In this document: piece by piece, positions 43,301 to 53,463 of the stretch
Layout of the letters: each line of letters starts with the position of its first letter
Position numbering within the stretch: the first letter of the stretch is position 1
Origin: Hysterangium stoloniferum
Taxonomy: Eukaryota > Basidiomycota > Agaricomycetes > Hysterangiales > Hysterangiaceae
DNA length: 64,000 nt
Reading direction: 5' to 3'
Assembly: GCA_015178975.1 (NCBI GenBank)
Contig: WHVD01000109.1
Span: 1-64,000 of the forward strand
Position numbers and translations under genes: made by a program
The notes under the pieces: generated by a model
What the model was told of the DNA's origin: nothing
Databases searched by the model: none
What the model saw: the letters and a program-made list of their open reading frames with translations, nothing else

Positions 43301-45530
43301 AATGACACCATTAGGTCTAGCTGCATACATTGGCCTTTGTGATGTAACCACAGCTTTGCTGGACAGTGGTGCTAATCCCAATGTCCAGAGTGGTCATAAT
43401 GGCACAGTACTTGCAGTAGCAGCATGTCAGGGCCACATTGAAGTGGTCCAGGCCCTTCTTGCACATGGTGCTGATCCGAATATACAAGGAGGTCATTATG
43501 GCACAGCACTTGAAACTGCTGCATATATGGGCCACATTCAAGTGGTCCAGGCCCTCCTTGCCCATGGAGCTGATCCCAATGTCCAGGCAGGTTATTATGA
43601 CACAGCCCTTGGAGCAGCAGCATATCAGGGCCACATGGAAGTGATCCAGGCCCTCCTTGATCATGGTGCTGATATCAATGTCCAAGGAGGTGCCAATGGC
43701 ACAGCACTGGCAACAGCCACATCCAGGAACCACCTGAAAGTGGTCCAGGCCCTCCTTGTCCATGGTGCTGATCCCAATGTCCAGGGAGGTTATTATGGCA
43801 CAGCACTTGAAAGAGCTGCATACTGGGGTCACATGGAAGTGTTCCGGGCCCTCCTTGCCAATGGTGCTGATCCCAATGTCCAGGGAGGTCATTATGGCAC
43901 AGCACTTGTAGCAGCAGCATACAAGGGCCACATTGAACTGGTCCAGGCCCTCCTTGTCCATGGTGCTGATACCAATGTCCAGGGAGGTTGTTATGGCACA
44001 GCACTTGAAGCAGCTGCCTACTGGGGCCACATGGAAGTGATCCAGGCCCTCCTTGCTCATGGTGCTGATCCCAATGTACAGGGAGGTGCTGATGGCACAG
44101 CACTTGCAGTTGCAACATCCAGGGGCCACATGGATGTGGTCCATGCCCTCCTTGCCCATGGTTCTGATCCCAATATCCAGGGAGGTCATTCTGGAACAGC
44201 ACTTGCAGCAGCAGCATCTGGGGGTGTTATGGAAGTGGTCCAGGCCCTTCTTGCCCATGGTGCAGATCCCAATATTAAGGGAGATAACTATGGCACAGCA
44301 CTTGAAAGAGCTGCATACTGGGGTCACATAGAAGTGGTCTGGGCCCTCCTTGCTAATGGTGCTGATCCCAATGTCCAGGGAGGTCATTATGGCACAGCGC
44401 TTGTAGCAGCAGCATACAAGGGCCACATTGAACTGGTCCAGGCTCTCCTTGTCCATGGTGCTGATACCAATGTCCAGGGAGGTCGTTATGGCACAGCACT
44501 TGAAGCAGCTGCCTACTGGGGCCACATGGAAGTGATCCAGGCCCTCCTTGCTCATGGTGCTGATCCCAATGTACAGGGAGGTGCTGATGGCACAGCACTT
44601 GCAGTTGCAACATCCAGGGGCCACATGGGGGTGGTCCATGCCCTCCTTGCCCATGGTTCTGATCCCAATATCCAGGGAGGTCATTCTGGAACAGCACTTG
44701 CAGCAGCAGCATACAAGGGCCATATTGAACTGGTCCAGGCCCTCCTTGTCCATGGTGCTGATACCAATGCCCAGGGAAGTCATTATGGGACAGCACTTGA
44801 AACAGCAGTGTCTGGGGGTCATGTGGAAGTGGTCCAGGCTCTTCTTGCCCATGGTGCTGATCCTGATATACAGGCAGGTTATTATGGGACAGCACTTGAA
44901 ACAGCTGCATACTGGGGTCACATGGAAGTGGTCCAGGTTCTCCTTGCCCATGGCACTGATCCCAATATCCAGGGAGGTCATTATGGCACAGCACTTGCAT
45001 CCGCAGGATCTGGAGGTCACATGGAAGTGGTCCAAGCTCTCCTTGCCCATGGTGCTGATCCCAATGTCCAGGGAGGTCATTATGGCACAGTACTTGCAGC
45101 AACAGCATCTGGAGATCACATGGAAGTGGTCCAGGCCCTTCTTGCACATGGTGCTGATCCCAATATCCAAGGAGGTCATTATGGCACAGCACTTGAAACT
45201 GCTGCATATATGGGCCACATTCAAGTGGTCCAGGCCCTCCTTTCCCATGGAGCTGATCCCAATGTCCAGGCAGGTTATTATGACACAGCACTTGCAGCAG
45301 GGGTATGTCAGGGCCACATGGAAGTGGTCCAAGCCCTCCTTGCCCATGGAGCTGATCGCAATATCCAGGGAGGTCATTATGGCACAGCACTTGTGGTTGC
45401 AGTATCCAGGGGCCACATGGAGGTGGTCCGGGCTTTCCTTGTCCATGCTGCTGATCCCAATGTCCTGGGAGGTCATTATGGCACACCACTTGCACCAGCA
45501 CAAAGGTCACATGGAAGTGGTTTAGACTGA
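40351..45530 (+). CDS. NLR-like protein: alpha/beta-hydrolase, NACHT, ankyrin repeats
   Basis: Ten exons in phase give 1,561 residues: 40351-40451, 40513-40744, 40800-40853, 40910-41215, 41275-41506, 41558-41734, 41786-41810, 41849-42442, 42510-42847 and 42904-45530. The N-terminus is an alpha/beta-hydrolase (IVAIHGLDGHRE; nucleophile region IFIAHSFGG; YLGTPHQG). The link DIYKWLSAPDPSS leads to NACHT: Walker A GSSGSGKT split by an intron, Walker B VYIILDALDES, a TTRP sensor-like motif, and the LAHFSVKEYLM end typical of NACHT-ankyrin proteins. Then come 22 ankyrin repeats of 33 residues. In fungi such proteins act in non-self recognition or incompatibility, with the hydrolase as presumed effector. 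No stop or shift is seen. Confidence 0.88.
43297..45520 (+). repeat. Ankyrin-coding tandem repeat, 99-bp unit, 22 copies
   Basis: Each unit codes for 33 residues of the form GTALxxAAYxGHxEVVQALLAHGADPNVQGGHY. Units 6-10 and 11-15 are almost the same at DNA level, so a 495-bp block of five repeats was duplicated (about 43800-44294 and 44295-44790). Units 3-4 are also close to units 20-21. Variation is strongest at the residues before GH and at the ends, the usual partner-contact positions. A degenerate extra unit is still visible after the stop (45535-45600). Confidence 0.95.
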
Positions 45531-46319
45531 CTATGGGCTGGGCCCAATATCTAGGGAGGCTATTATGGTGCAGTAATTGCAGCAGTGCCATGTAGCAGTG
45601 CCATGGAAGTGATGTATACTGGCCCTGATGACTACTCCACTACCCTTTCTCACTTATGACAAAGAATAAGCTATATCTCCAGAATGTGAGTTCCCTCCCC
45701 AATTTCTTATTCTTCTCATTGTTTGCCTATTTGGATATCTCCCTTGTTATCTTCCTTTTCTCTCTTGTTGTATATCTGGATTAGTAGTACAACATCTCCT
45801 AGAGATATACAACTTAGGTAGTTCTATATTTACAAACTGTTAGGATTGGGATTCCCACCTTGCCCTGGACCCTATCTCATGGGATTTCTCTCTGTTGTCA
45901 AGGATAATTTGTTGCCTACACTCCATTCAGATATCCCAGACCCTCTAGATGCTTGAAGACATCATGCTCTGAGCTGTCCCTGAGTGTATTTGACATGCAT
46001 CATGCATTTGGTCATTGTTTCCCACTGGACCTGTCCCTATTCTGTCTTCATCTTTATTCCTAACATGGTCTACCCCATATCATTTCTTGTTTGCCTGTTT
46101 CATCTTTTTGTTTTGCTGGATTAGTAGTGCAATAATCACTCACTCCATATAGTCTAGAATTTGTTGTATTTACAATCCAATCAGAATATCCACTTATCAT
46201 CCACTCAGCACTTACTTAGTATCCACCCTTGTCTCTAATAATTACTCATTCACTCAACTTGCACCAGTATATTTTCAGAACCCTTGGATCTCCCAACCTT
46301 GACTCATTGCATATTTAAT
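45531..46319. other. 3' flank of the NLR-like gene with LTR-like remnant
   Basis: From 45838 (TGTTAGGATTGGG) sequence resembles the complement of about 60720-60931 (GACCCT-CTAGATGCTTG and CTGTTGTCAAGGATAATT-like stretches), so both may be old solo LTRs of one family related to gypsy-1. The far ends are not defined. No gene is seen. Confidence 0.4.
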
Positions 46320-46877
46320 CCTCCTTGAGACAGGGTTATTAGAGTGTGGCTCCTCAGTATCGTCAGTTCATTCATCTTTATCTAGATCTTTCTGGCTTAC
46401 TGAGGTTTAAACCCATTACTAAAATCTTAGAACTCCCAACAGTCAGATGGTGCCCCTGGTAGGTGTCTGCATGGCTAAGACATGGTGGCAAAAGCCAGAA
46501 TCTTTTGTGTTAGCTGTATCCGCACAGCTGAAACTTCTGAATCTCACCTGCACACCATTATCTTGGCCTTGATTTTGCACATTTTACCACAGCCTATCCC
46601 ATTTTCATGACATTTGTACCTTACAAATCCATGTACATATGTATCATCCATCTGGAACTCATCCGGCTTTTGATTTTGATGCACCGCTATTCCTGGAGTG
46701 TCCCCACTATGTGGGACTCTACACTTCTGTCTATGGTGCAGCCCACCCTTAAGGAAGTGGCAGGAGCCTGTTTCTTCCAGTCTTATCCACCTCAAATTAT
46801 CACTTGAATTTTCCTCCATAAAACCGGATTGATGAAATGTGTTCCACATTTTAGATTCTACTGTAAATCCAATGCAT
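46320..46877. repeat. Dispersed F-box-derived repeat, copy 2 (inverted)
   Basis: The complement matches 16985-17540 of copy 1, including the 78-codon frame at 17002. It stops at AATCCAATGCAT, where the TIR element at 46878 begins. Confidence 0.8.
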
Positions 46878-47855
46878 CAGGGATTTGGGAATGTCTACAC
46901 CCATTATGTAGACTCCCTAGCCTCCCCAGACTCCCTAGACTCCCCGCTCATGCACACATCATCAATGACTGCCAGTGTCATGCCACCCCCTCCTTGGAAC
47001 CCACTCAGCCCTGCTGACTGTGAGCATCCTTTGGCCATTGGAGGGTGCTGGAGGTGTCAGAAGGTCCCCACTGATGCTGGTTGGACCACCCATGTTGTGT
47101 GCAGCTGCCCTGGAGATCCCACCTAGGGAATATCTCCTGGCCCTGATTTTGTTCCCCTACCAGTCACCAAGAAGAAGCATATGGGAGCTGTTTTGCTGGA
47201 TGCTGAGGAGTATTTTGATTAGGGAGAAGATCAACCTGAGAATTCAAATACCCTTGATGCATGTTACCAAGATCAAGACACTGACTTGGATGTCAATGAC
47301 TGGCTCACCAGCCCCAACTAGTGCCTATGTATGTGACCAGATTAATGGTTTTATTTCATTTTTGGATTTTTTTTTTTTTAGTGCCATGTCAATTTTCTGT
47401 CATCATTGTGCATTTGCCTGGACCAGGTTTGTGGACTCCTCTGTCTGAAGCTCCACATTGATGAAAACTGTCCAGCAGGGTAGAATTTGGGGTAGTGGGT
47501 TGGTTTTTGTGCAGGGAGGGTTGTGAGTGTGATACCCCAGCCTTGCATGCATGAATTTTTAGTCCTGGTTATTTGGAGTAGTGGGTTTGTTTTTGTGTGG
47601 AGGGGTGTAAGCCTGGTGCCCCAGCCTTACACACTCACCTTTTGCTTTTCCTTTTGTTCTACCCTTTAGTTCTATTTGCATGTGATCACAGCATATATAG
47701 CCCAGGAGTATTCCATCTTTTACCCTACTGTATGCTGCAACATCCTGCACCCTGTCTCAGTTCTAGACAATATACCATGGTCCTGTCAACTCATGTGACC
47801 CACCTGTGAGCCCAACTGACAACAGGCTTTCAGTGTAGACATTCCCAAATCCCTG
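46878..47855. mobile_element. 978-bp TIR element, superfamily unclear
   Basis: CAGGGATTTGGGAATGTCTA at the left is matched by its complement at the right end (47833-47855; 23 bp perfect). No clear target duplication is visible (ATGCAT left, ATGTAC right). The interior has short frames only (47145-47448 the longest) and an LTR-like unit (47606-47830) related to 23767-24130. Confidence 0.7.
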
Positions 47856-49290
47856 ATGTACATAGAACACAACTATATTAATTGATGTTGCAATTCTGGC
47901 CCAATAAATTGACTCTTATCAACTGCTTTCCTGAAGAAGTTCTGCCTATAATCCTCCTTGAGACAGGGTGATTAGAGTGTGGCCTGGCCAGTATTGCCAG
48001 TTCACTCATCTTTACATATCTGAGCCTTTCTGGCTTACTGAGGTTTAAACTCATTACTAAAATCTTAGAACTCCCAACAGTCAGATGGTGCTTGGTAGGC
48101 ATCTGCATGGCTAAGACATGGTGGCAAAAGCCAGAATATTCTTTAAAGATGTTGTGTTAGCTGTATCTGCATGGCTGAGCTTTTGGATCTCACCTGCATG
48201 CCATTATCTTGGCCTTGATTTTGTGCATTTTACGACAGCCTACCCCATTTTCAGGATATTTGTACCTTACAAATCCATGTATGTATCATCTGTCTGGAAC
48301 TCACCCAGCTTTTGATATTGATGCACTGCTATTCCTGGACTATAGACTCCACATTTCTGTCTATGGTGCAGCCCACCCTTAAGGAGATGATGGGAACCTG
48401 TTTCTTCTGGTCTTATCCACCTCAAATTATCACTTGTATTCTCCTCCATAAAACCAGATTGATAAAATATATTCCACATTTTAGATTCTAAATCCAATGT
48501 TGGAGAGCTTACCACTTGAGATTATGTGACAAGAAAAACATGACAAGTGCACAGTATTGGCAAGCCATCTTCCTCATGTTTATATGGATAGGTGTCACAA
48601 ATCGAATTTTACTCAATAAAGTCGAATAAACAATTGAAGAATATTCAACAATATCGAATAAAGATGCCTCATTCAACGAAGTATTAATTTGTCCTGTTGA
48701 TAAAGTACAAGGCGAAGATAGGACACAGAGGCTCATGAATAAATAAGTCAAAGAAGGACTCGGAAAAGTTCGATGATTATGTAATACAGTAATAATATAA
48801 TATAATACAGGTTTTCTGACTGACTTCGTTCCTATCATTGCCCTTATATACTATATATCATTTACCTATGATGATAATATGATATCAAAGTGAAATCATC
48901 AATGACATCAACCTGAGACAAGTCGAAGATATTCGAGATTGTCGAAGATATTGTCGAAGAATAGTCGAATTGGAAGTTGAGTCGGAAAGTCGAAGGAATG
49001 TCGAAGAAATGACGAAGAAATGTTGAAGAAATGTTGAAGAAATGTCAAAGAAATATTAAATTGAATATTATTGACTTTGAGCTTGTACATTTGTGACAAT
49101 AGGCTAGTTTGCATCACCTCCAAGATTTCGACTTTTTGCTTGCTCTTGCCTGTCTTTTCCTTCCAAACTTGCTGCAATTGACTGCAAAAATCCCTGGCAC
49201 TCTCACCACCAGGAACTTCACATGGATTTCTAGGCACTGCAATTTTCATATTTGCAACATTTATTTATGGGCCACCATCTAGGATCCTTG
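47856..49290. repeat. Dispersed F-box-derived repeat, copy 3 (inverted), with an insertion
   Basis: 47860-48590 and 49140-49290 match the complement of 17640-16890 and 16840-16730. The intervening 48595-49135 is not in the other copies and contains the short tandem run TGTTGAAGAAATGTTGAAGA and many TCGAA steps (48920-49060). Part of the F-box-like relic is still readable near 49150-49250. Confidence 0.75.
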
Positions 49291-49296
49291 GGTATT

Positions 49297-49839
49297 GTTA
49301 AGTGCCATGTCGGGAACTTATTCTGGAACTATCAGAAAGTCACCAGAAAGTCGGGAACCGTTGGATAGGGTCAGGACGTTGGCTTCAGCTTATGTGCTGC
49401 GCCTCTACGCAAACACTCAAAGTCCTTAATTTCAGAGGTGAGACTTATAATGGAAGATATGGATATTCAGAGTTCCAAAGAGTTCTGAATATCGAGCGTA
49501 CAGAAAGATGGGAGGAGGAATAAGAAACTAAGTTGATATCAGATCTAAGGTAAAGTACAAATTCGTGGAAACTAATATAAGTCTTCTTGTTATTGTACTA
49601 CAGACTGAGACCATAATAAGACGGAAACGGGAATATTCTTAAAACGGAAATACAATAAGACATATCGGGGAGACAATATTCCGAAATGGGAATATAATAG
49701 ACAAACGAGTGAATACTTGTCAACAGACAAATTACCAAATGCGGAACAAGGGAAGAATGTGGAAGATACGGTAACTATGATGTTCCGTAGTTAGAGATCA
49801 GGAGTTGGATATTGAAACATCTGGGAATGGGTCGTAACA
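49297..49839 (-). repeat. 3' LTR of gypsy-2
   Basis: It pairs with 57770-58316. The roughly two dozen differences are nearly all CG against CA or TG. On the minus strand the purine-rich CAGGGAGGTAC just outside it fits a polypurine tract. Confidence 0.95.
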
Positions 49840-50023
49840 GTACCTCCCTGTTAGGCCGAAGACCCATAGAGGCAATTAGGTACTGAGTGATTGAAGTGAT
49901 GGCTGATTATTATGTGTCGTGAAATTTACGCAATTCTAGAGGTGAGAGTTTCAGCTGTTGTTCTGAGTATAAAAACCTCCAAATATTCGAATTAATGTTT
50001 TTGTTTCTTTATCCACAACTTGC

Positions 50024-51152
50024 ATGTCAATTCATTGGCCATTATTCATCACTACCCCAGAAGATTCAGATGCCGAAATTACCGTGCTTAAAAAAATGTC
50101 GAAGGTCGCAGAACTTCAACAAAAACAACAGAGGATGGAGGAAATGAAATGGCAACAAGAGGAGGAGGAAAAGGTTTTGATGCGGGAGTTGAAAGAGGCA
50201 GAAGAGGCGGAAAAACGGGAGTTGGAGCAAGCTAAGGTGGAAAAAGAAGCGTGGATACGGAAAATGGTGGAGGCTAAGAAGAAGAACGAAGAGGCGGAAA
50301 GATTACAGCAGGAGTCTGAGGTGGCAGAAAAACATGAGGGGATAAGGGAAGGAAAGGTAAGTTCGATCCATAAATTTCCGTGGTTCCAAACAATAACTAT
50401 TGGGTATAGTGAAAAGCCGTGGAGGTAGAGGGAGAAGCTGGACCTTCGAGTCCTAAAGTAAGTGCCTCTGCAAAAGATCGGTAATTGATTAACTTCCGAA
50501 ACAGAAGCAAAAGGTCAAGGCTCTGGAACGGATGGAAGTCATCCACGACACTCTGTGTTATCGATGTTCCATACGGAGTATGACGTGTTGGAAACAAAAG
50601 GTAAAATGGGGTGGAACTTGCTATCCCTGTGTGGTTCTCAAACTTCCGTGCACTCTCACCTTGAAAAGGGTTCCGAAAGATGAGGAGGCTCAGAAAACTA
50701 ACGACATATAAAGTTCGGGAGCGGCCAAAGCTGTGGAAACTGAGGTGCCGAACACGGATGGTACGGGCATTGAGTTCCTCAAGGACACCGTTGACACATT
50801 GGTTTTTATCGGGACGGAAGTCATGAAAATGCGGGATACACTGGTTCGCCATAATAATATCCAGGAAAAGGGTTTCTGTTTGTTGATCTGGAATTTCCAG
50901 AGGCAAAACGAGTTTCTGGAGAAGGTAATGGTTAGCATCGGTGTTATTGCAGTATCCGAGAGGTTTTCCGATAAGGCACGGGAGCAGCCTAATGATCCGT
51001 TGGCAGAATGTGTCGAGAAAAGGTGGGAGTCAGGAAAGGGGCTGGAAAGTGAGGATGAAGAGGTACAGGATATGGTGGAAAGTGCAGAGATTGCGGATGA
51101 TACAGGAGTAGAAATGGAAGGAGGATTTGGGGTGTCGGAGACTTTAAAGTAG
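50024..51152 (+). CDS. Antisense coiled-coil and Zn2Cys6-like protein of gypsy-2
   Basis: This gene runs against gag-pol, starting 185 bp from the 3' LTR and ending 85 bp from the end of pol. Exons 50024-50356, 50425-50457 and 50505-51152 keep phase (338 codons). Residues 25-110 form a Glu/Lys/Gln coiled coil (MEEMKWQQEEEEKVLMRELK). Exon 2 is VEGEAGPSSPK. Exon 3 begins with a cysteine cluster at 50556-50651 with spacing C-x2-C-x6-C-x10-C-x2-C-x6-C, that of fungal Zn2Cys6 proteins, then a helical part (LKDTVDTLVFIGTEVMKMRD; QRQNEFLEKVMVSI) and an acidic tail. A TAA at 50709-50711 interrupts exon 3 after the cluster. The exon 2 acceptor (GGAG) is chosen for frame. The DNA-binding role is inferred. 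Confidence 0.65.
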
Positions 51153-51236
51153 TTGCAAATAAATTTGACTTGTATGATTTCAAAACGAGTGTGATAATGG
51201 AAGTAATGGAAACTGAACAGAGAGAGAACGGAAAGG

Positions 51237-51899
51237 TCAGAGTGATGATAAAGGTCCAGGTTTACTCAGATAAGCTGTATGGAAGTCAGTGACAATTTCC
51301 ATAGCGTGTCCAAGTTCCGTGGCCAATATCCATGAAGTTTCCTCGTCGGTACCTTCATAACCTGCCCATTTGACTAAATAGAGCAATTTACAAGTACATC
51401 GGCAATTGTCGATTTTGGAATCCAAAATTTCGGAGACTTCAAATTTGGGTTCTCCGTCAATGATGACTGGAGGGGACAGAGGTTGAATACATTCTGGGAT
51501 TTTGTTAGGAACACAGGGTTCTAACATGGAAATGTGGCAAATGGGGTGGACTGCTCACATACTATCGGGAAGTTGGAGAGTCCATGAGAGTGAACCAGCT
51601 TGTGCTATAATTTCAAAAGGGCCTAAGAATTTCTCAGTGAGTTTTTTAGAAGGTCGGGTAGTACGGAAGAATTGAGCGTTTACAAAAACCTGATCACCAA
51701 TTTTAAAATTAGGAGGAGGGATCCTGTTTTTGTCTGTGGAACGTTGGTAATATTCCTGTGCAGAAGAAATAGCTTTCCGAAGTTCTTGATGTAATTTGTC
51801 GAGGTCGGTAATAAATTCTTGAGCATGGACAGAAGCTAAATCTTGTTCGGAATGTACTGTGAGATTTGGATTATACAGTGAGGGACAAAACCCTTCCAA
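51237..51899 (-). pseudogene. Gypsy-2 integrase C-terminus and chromodomain
   Basis: After the Tc1 insertion the integrase resumes at 51875 (PNLTVHSEQDLASVHAQEF) with the GPY/F-like segment FLGPFEIIAQAGSLSWTLQL (to 51555). A stop or shift near 51540 precedes the chromodomain at 51237-51527 (FEVSEILDSKI, LYLVKWAGYE, ETSWI). The chromodomain places the element among chromoviruses, where it is thought to direct insertion to marked chromatin. Confidence 0.9.
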
Positions 51900-53463
51900 T
51901 GATTTTTAGTTGTGCAAGGATTCTTGAATAACTCAAGAACTACTGTAGATATAGACCTGAATTTTGGAGGTTGGTTAGGTCTATATGTTATCTATATGCC
52001 CTTAAAATATTATGACATAAGCATTAGTATTTCCCATGCTATAAATAAAACACTAATAAAATCACATTGGAAGGGTTTTGTCCCTGGTATAAAAAAAATA
52101 CAAATTAAACAATCTAGTACTTGGTATAGCCTCCCTTGGCCTTCAAAAAAGCCTCAACCCTTCTAGGCATACTCTCTATCAAGTTCTGACAAGTAGAAGC
52201 AGGGATCTTCTCCCACTCTGTCTGAACCTTCTCCCACAACTCATGGATACTCTTGGGTGCCACCCAGCCTCCTTTTGAGGTAATACCAGAGGTGTTCAAT
52301 TGGATTAAGGTCAGAAGACTGAGGTGGCCATACCATGACCACAAATCCATTGTCTTTAAACCAATTGGTGGCCTTTTTGCTCTTGTGTTTGGGTCATTGT
52401 CTTGCTGAAAGACCACACCCCCTGTGTTCTTGCCATAATACTCCATGATTTCTTGAAGTTCATCTTCCATAATGCTAACAAAAAGGTCAGCATCCATCCT
52501 TCCATCAATTTTGGTGGAATATCCTGGTCCTTCCCACAACATACAGCCTCACAACATCAGATTTCCTCCTCCAAACCTGATTGTACCCTCAGCCACTCTA
52601 TCACTGAGCCTCTCCTGCCCTTTTCCACACCTACTTCCTCCCATCTGACTCCAAACAATTGATTTTTGTCTCATCTAACCAAACAGCCCTCTTCCAATCA
52701 TCTACAGTCCAGTCCTTGTGTGCCAGAGCAGAGTCCATCCTTGCCTTCCTATGCCTCTTAGTGAGTAAAGGCCTTTTCTCTCCACCACAGCCCTCATTCC
52801 AGCCTTCTTGAGTGCTCTATGAACAGTGTTCACTGAAATGGACTCTCCAGTCATATTTTGAAGGATTTTGGTCACCTCCGTGGCATGTTCTGCCTTCTGA
52901 GAAGTGATTTGTTAAAAGGAATAATGAATATCTGAGGGAGAAAGCTTGCATGGATGGCCACCAGGTGCTTTGGCAAGTGATAGGCAATGGGTAAAGTGAA
53001 TTCTGGATATAGTGGACAGGCCTCTGCCAGTGATTGCAGAGATCTGAGAAGCAGACTTGCCCTTATTGAGCAAAATGAGAATGTGGCAACCTGAGGAGGA
53101 GTAAGAGCTTTCATGGTGTAGAATGTTGAGTTGTGGGGATGTTGTTGAACTAAAAAGTGAACAGCTATATATATATCTAATTTTGACAGGTCACATGATT
53201 AAACAAAACCTTATTTGCTGATAATCAATAAGGTTTTGTGTTAATCATGTGACTGGGACAAAACCCTTCCAATGTGATTTTATTATTATTTTATTTACAG
53301 TGTGGGAAATACTAATGCTTATGTCATAATATTTTAAGGGAATATAGATAACATGTAGACCTAACCAACCACCACATTTCAGGTCTGTATCTACAGTGGT
53401 TCCTGAGTTATTCAAGAATCTTTGCACAACTAAAAATCATTGGAAGGGTTTTGTCCCTCACTG
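51876..53463 (-). mobile_element. Tc1-like transposon inserted in gypsy-2 integrase
   Basis: The ends are CAGTGAGGGACAAAACCCTT and its complement, with inverted repeats continuing for over 60 bp; TA flanks both sides (51874-51875, 53464-53465). Removing it rejoins integrase as NKGYNPNLTVH, the TA lying in the Tyr codon. The 1,588-bp element has a broken transposase on the minus strand. Confidence 0.95.
52116..53112 (-). pseudogene. Tc1 transposase, frameshifted
   Basis: Read across frames on the minus strand it has a helix-turn-helix region (53110-52950; ISAITGRGLSTISRIHF), then WTVDDWKRAVWLDETKI (52640-52720), [12 protein letters not shown] (52370-52410) and [15 protein letters not shown] (52280-52330): all three acidic residues of the DDE triad with the Tc1-type last spacing. 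52116-52542 is the longest clean piece. At least two shifts (near 52330 and before 52545) inactivate it. Confidence 0.85.

Noticed and set aside
43317-45503. A 728-codon open frame on the minus strand and several other long frames over the ankyrin array
   Set aside because: The 99-bp unit is a multiple of 3 and lacks stops in these frames, so they stay open by repetition. The products are Cys/His-rich reiterations without family features, while the plus strand gives canonical ankyrin repeats.
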